Shown here piece by piece: positions 61,433-64,000 of a stretch of DNA of 64,000 bases. This stretch comes from Candidatus Sulfopaludibacter sp. SbA3. GTDB lineage: Bacteria > Acidobacteriota > Terriglobia > Bryobacterales > Bryobacteraceae. Under the pieces are notes generated by a model. That model ran no database searches. It saw nothing but the letters and a program-made list of their open reading frames with translations, and had not been told where the DNA came from. How positions within the stretch are numbered: the stretch's first letter is position 1; every line of letters starts with the position of its first letter. The DNA lies in assembly GCA_945890485.1 (NCBI GenBank), contig CAMDCN010000004.1:289813-353812 (forward strand), in the 5' to 3' direction. The translations under genes and the position numbers were made by a program.

Positions 61433-62344
61433 ATGGCACACGCCCCCGCGGCGCCCTTGAGCGTGGAACTCCCCGCCTGGAAGACAATTGCGGCCTGGGT
61501 TTGCGCCATTCTGATAGGCGGGCTTTTCCTGGTCGCCGGGGTGTGGAAACTCACGGACCACCTTGGCGCGGCGGCGCGGATGACGCAAGCGCTGGTTCCG
61601 GCGCAGTTGAGTGTTTTCACTGCCGTGTTCTTTGGGATGGCCGAAGTGTTCTCAGGAATTCTGATTCTCATCCCCCGCTATCGCCGGTGGGGCGCGTGGC
61701 TCATCAGTCTCATGCTGATTGCGTTTATGGTCTACATTGGCGTCTTCTATGAACGGCTGCTGGGTGCTGACTGCACCTGCTTCCCCTGGGTGAAGCGGGC
61801 AGTGGGGCCAATGTTCTTCTACAGTGATGCCGCGATGCTCGCGCTGGCGGCGATCGCCGGATGGTGGGCCAAACCCAGTGAAGGATTGAAGACCGCCGTG
61901 GTGATCGCCGCAGTGGTCGCCGTGTTCGGCGGGGTGGCTTATGGCATCACGGAGTCACGCCAAACCGGCGCGAAGGCTCCCGATACGATCGTCGTCGACG
62001 GGCAGCCGGTTTCGCTGCAGCAAGGTAAAGTGCTGTTGTACTTTTATGACCCCGAATGCGCCCATTGCGACCAGGCGGCGCGGCGGATGGCGAAGCATAC
62101 CTGGAGCGGCGTGAAAATCTATGGCTTGCCTTCGAGAGTCCCGCAGTTTGGGAAGTACTTCATGGACTCTACCGGTTTGAAGGCTGGAAACTCCCCGGAA
62201 CATGACGCTTTGAAGAAACTCTTTCCTTTCGGCGATCCTCCTTATGGTATTCTCCTCGAACATGGCCGCCAGAAAGTGGCCCTCTCGCGATTTGACGAAG
62301 TGGAACCAGAGTCGACGCTGCGGAGCCTCGGCTTTATCGAATAA
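61433..62344 (+). CDS. MauE/DoxX membrane protein fused to a thioredoxin-like domain
   Basis: From the ATG at 61433 the product is 303 aa. Four helices in the first 150 residues form a MauE/DoxX unit, with LVAGVWKLTDHLGAAARMTQ and the ADCTCFPW cysteine pair characteristic of redox-active MauE relatives. A fifth helix (TAVVIAAVVAVFGGVAYGI) leads to a C-terminal thioredoxin-like domain with CAHC in FYDPECAHCDQAARRM. It likely passes electrons across the membrane to extracytoplasmic thiols. Its start overlaps the divergent amidohydrolase start region. The aldo/keto reductase follows 3 bp later. Confidence 0.82.
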   Translation: MAHAPAAPLSVELPAWKTIAAWVCAILIGGLFLVAGVWKLTDHLGAAARMTQALVPAQLSVFTAVFFGMAEVFSGILILIPRYRRWGAWLISLMLIAFMVYIGVFYERLLGADCTCFPWVKRAVGPMFFYSDAAMLALAAIAGWWAKPSEGLKTAVVIAAVVAVFGGVAYGITESRQTGAKAPDTIVVDGQPVSLQQGKVLLYFYDPECAHCDQAARRMAKHTWSGVKIYGLPSRVPQFGKYFMDSTGLKAGNSPEHDALKKLFPFGDPPYGILLEHGRQKVALSRFDEVEPESTLRSLGFIE

Positions 62345-62347
62345 ATA

Positions 62348-63418
62348 ATGCACCCAGCCTCCGCGTCCCCCCAGGGGACGCAAACCCTCCGGAAGCGATT
62401 TGCTTCTCTTGAACGAAACCAGTTCTATCGTGTGGCGCAGGGGCTGACGATGTCGTCACTGGGGATTGGAACCTACCTCGGCCCCATGGACGACGATACG
62501 GACCGCGCCTACACCTCAGCCGTGCGGACGGCCATCCGGCAGGGCATCAACGTGGTGGATACATCGTTGAACTATCGTCACCAGCGATCAGAACGGTCGG
62601 TGGGCCGGGCGATTGAGGCGGTGATTCAGTCAGGCGATTCGGCGCGTAACGAACTAGTTGTCTCGACAAAAGCGGGGTACCTGGTGCCGAAAGCAATTCC
62701 GGCCGCGGGGTTGGAGCCAGGCGATATCGTCGCGAACATGCATTGCCTGAAGCCGGCGTTTCTGAAGGACCAACTGGAGCGCTCGCTGCTCAATCTGCGT
62801 TTGCAGCGGGTGGATATTTTCTACCTCCACAATCCGGAGACGCAGCTTCAGTTCCTGGAGCCCCGCGAGGTCTACCGGCGGATCGGCGAGGCGTTCGACG
62901 CTTGTGAAGCGATGGTGGCCGCGGGCAAAATCTCTTACTACGGCGTTGCCACTTGGGATGGATTCCGCCGGCGCCCCGGCGGGGCCGACGGATTGCAGCT
63001 TTCGCGGCTGGCGGCGCTCGCGAAGCAAGCCGGAGGTGCGCAGCACCATTTTCGTTTCGTGCAACTCCCCTTTAATCTGGCGATGCCGGAAGCGATTTCA
63101 GTCCGCAACCAGGGCGACGACCCCAACGCGTGCGTTCCCGTCTTGGAGGCGGCACACGCGCTGGGCATCAGCGTGATTGGCTCGGCGACACTGATGCAGG
63201 GCCGCTTGACGAAAGATCTACCGGAGAAATTCGTCGAGAAGTTCACGGAGAGCCTGCCGACGCCGGCCCAGCGGGCGATTCAATTTGCCCGTTCGACGCC
63301 CGGGATCACCACCTCTTTGATTGGCATGAGCAAGGCGTCGCGGGTGGCCGAGAACATGGCGGTGGGCAAAGTGATGCCATTTTCCGAGGCTGAATACTAC
63401 TCCTTCTACGGACGCTGA
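62348..63418 (+). CDS. Aldo/keto reductase
   Basis: The 356-aa protein is an AKR with all four tetrad positions intact: Asp and Tyr in INVVDTSLNYRHQRSE, Lys in LVVSTKAGY and His in VDIFYLHNPETQ. NADPH-binding GSATLMQGRL and the C-terminal ITTSLIGMSKASRVAENM also fit. It reduces carbonyls; the substrate is unknown. It follows the MauE-thioredoxin gene by 3 bp, so they are likely co-expressed. Confidence 0.9.
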   Translation: MHPASASPQGTQTLRKRFASLERNQFYRVAQGLTMSSLGIGTYLGPMDDDTDRAYTSAVRTAIRQGINVVDTSLNYRHQRSERSVGRAIEAVIQSGDSARNELVVSTKAGYLVPKAIPAAGLEPGDIVANMHCLKPAFLKDQLERSLLNLRLQRVDIFYLHNPETQLQFLEPREVYRRIGEAFDACEAMVAAGKISYYGVATWDGFRRRPGGADGLQLSRLAALAKQAGGAQHHFRFVQLPFNLAMPEAISVRNQGDDPNACVPVLEAAHALGISVIGSATLMQGRLTKDLPEKFVEKFTESLPTPAQRAIQFARSTPGITTSLIGMSKASRVAENMAVGKVMPFSEAEYYSFYGR

Positions 63419-63420
63419 CG

Positions 63421-64000
63421 ATGCGATTGCCGCCCCCGGGCCCCGACCGTGACGAGTTCCTGGCTGGTTTGCCGGATGGCCCGGCCGTCTTTGTTTTGCG
63501 ATTGCGCGAAGGCCGGCCGCACGTCGGAAGAACCGCGCTACTGGGACGGCGAATCCGGCGACTCCTGAGTCCGGGTCTGTTTGGCGGGCTGGCTAGCGAG
63601 CTCGAATTCTGGCCCGTAGCTTCGCGGTTAGCGTCCTCCCTGCGACTCTATGAAGTGGCCAAGGAGCACTACCCGGACAGCTACCTGAAGCTGATTAAGC
63701 TCCGCATGCCCGCTTACGTCCGCGTTTTGCTGAGCAATGAGTTTCCGCGCACCGCGGTAACGAACCGCCTGGGGCGGACCGGGCTGTTCTATGGGCCATT
63801 CCGCTCCCGCGTATCAGCCGAGGCGTTCGAGGTTTCCGTACTCGAACATTTCCAGATCCGGCGTTGCGCGGAGGAGCTGGTTCCGTCGCCGGAGCATCCC
63901 GGCTGCATGTATGGTGAGATGAACCAGTGTCTACGCCCTTGCCAAGGCGTGGTTTCTCCGGGCGAGTACCGGAGCGAGGTGCGGCGGCTTACGGATTTCC
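63421..64000 (+). CDS. UvrC-like / GIY-YIG nuclease (3' end beyond the window)
   Basis: The frame runs from an ATG at 63421 to the edge (193 codons), two bases after the AKR stop. Residues 23-52 resemble a degenerate GIY-YIG core (GPAVFVLRLREGRPHVGRT ... RIRRLL). Then comes the UvrC segment after it: YLKLIKLRMPAYVRVLLSNE, GLFYGPFRSRVSAEAFE, and a cysteine-rich GCMYGEMNQCLRPCQGVVSP like the CLRxxIGxCxAPC region of UvrC. A full UvrC or a Cho-like short form cannot be told apart without the rest. In UvrC the protein cuts damaged DNA. Confidence 0.75.
   Translation, partial: MRLPPPGPDRDEFLAGLPDGPAVFVLRLREGRPHVGRTALLGRRIRRLLSPGLFGGLASELEFWPVASRLASSLRLYEVAKEHYPDSYLKLIKLRMPAYVRVLLSNEFPRTAVTNRLGRTGLFYGPFRSRVSAEAFEVSVLEHFQIRRCAEELVPSPEHPGCMYGEMNQCLRPCQGVVSPGEYRSEVRRLTDF

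Overview
This is a GC-rich bacterial chromosome segment, most likely from an acidobacterium of the Bryobacterales/Solibacterales type. The lineage evidence is: a complete TIGR03437 ('Solibacter uncharacterized C-terminal') domain protein plus a remnant of a second one; an ECF-like sigma factor of the TIGR02999 type paired with a receptor Ser/Thr kinase carrying TPRs; a DUF4397 protein; BACON-domain proteases; and a decayed DUF1592/DUF1588/DUF1585 gene. No plasmid, phage or ribosomal genes are seen. Gene starts and stops overlap by 4 bp (ATGA) in many places.

Layout. 1-6664 (minus): a TPR lipoprotein (cut by the window edge), a YVTN/TIGR03437 surface protein, a TolC-like channel and an SDR oxidoreductase. 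6816-7499 (plus): an exported DUF4397 protein with a good terminator. 7562-12302 (minus): a translationally coupled five-gene operon, mazG - GNAT acyltransferase - enolase-superfamily OSBS/N-acylamino-acid racemase - EamA permease - MFS permease, which looks like N-acyl amino acid/D-amino acid metabolism. 12303-16190: a decaying stretch with three small minus-strand genes (one a frameshifted zinc-ribbon/OB-fold protein), a TIGR03437 fragment, a MITE-like inverted-repeat element and an IS3 transposase tail. 16191-20367: an FGE-like protein without catalytic cysteines, an enterochelin-esterase-like hydrolase and an exported carboxypeptidase-regulatory-like protein.

20649-26907 (plus): a compact four-gene cassette without signal peptides. 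Its centrepiece is a 1165-residue protein with a LysM-like N-terminus and a C-terminal metzincin zinc-protease site. It resembles the cargo/effector loci of contractile secretion systems and is one of the two most interesting features here. 27306-30830 encodes a second, secreted metzincin with BACON, PPC and duplicated C-terminal domains. 31029-39152 (minus): an NtrC-type two-component pair, small TPR and HTH proteins, two methyltransferase-like proteins, an SPFH protein, and a SulP transporter whose STAS domain is replaced by an NTF2-like domain. 39359-39949: a DUF1592-family pseudogene. 39959-45493: the TIGR02999 sigma factor/kinase pair and a kexin-like S8 protease with a P-domain.

46104-50980: a divergent locus with an MFS permease and M19 dipeptidase on one side and a NagA-like deacetylase and ROK-like kinase on the other, suggesting amino-sugar or muropeptide use. 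50989-55659: the most unusual gene, a 1556-residue fusion of a radical SAM domain, a catalytically altered aldo/keto reductase, two cysteine clusters, three Ig-like repeats and a class III PLP aminotransferase. 55781-64000: a Tat-exported GH5-like hydrolase, tRNA-Val(GAC), a GT2 glycosyltransferase, a sugar isomerase/epimerase, an amidohydrolase operon, a MauE/DoxX-thioredoxin fusion, an intact aldo/keto reductase and the start of a UvrC-like nuclease.

All family calls come from reading motifs; no database search was possible.
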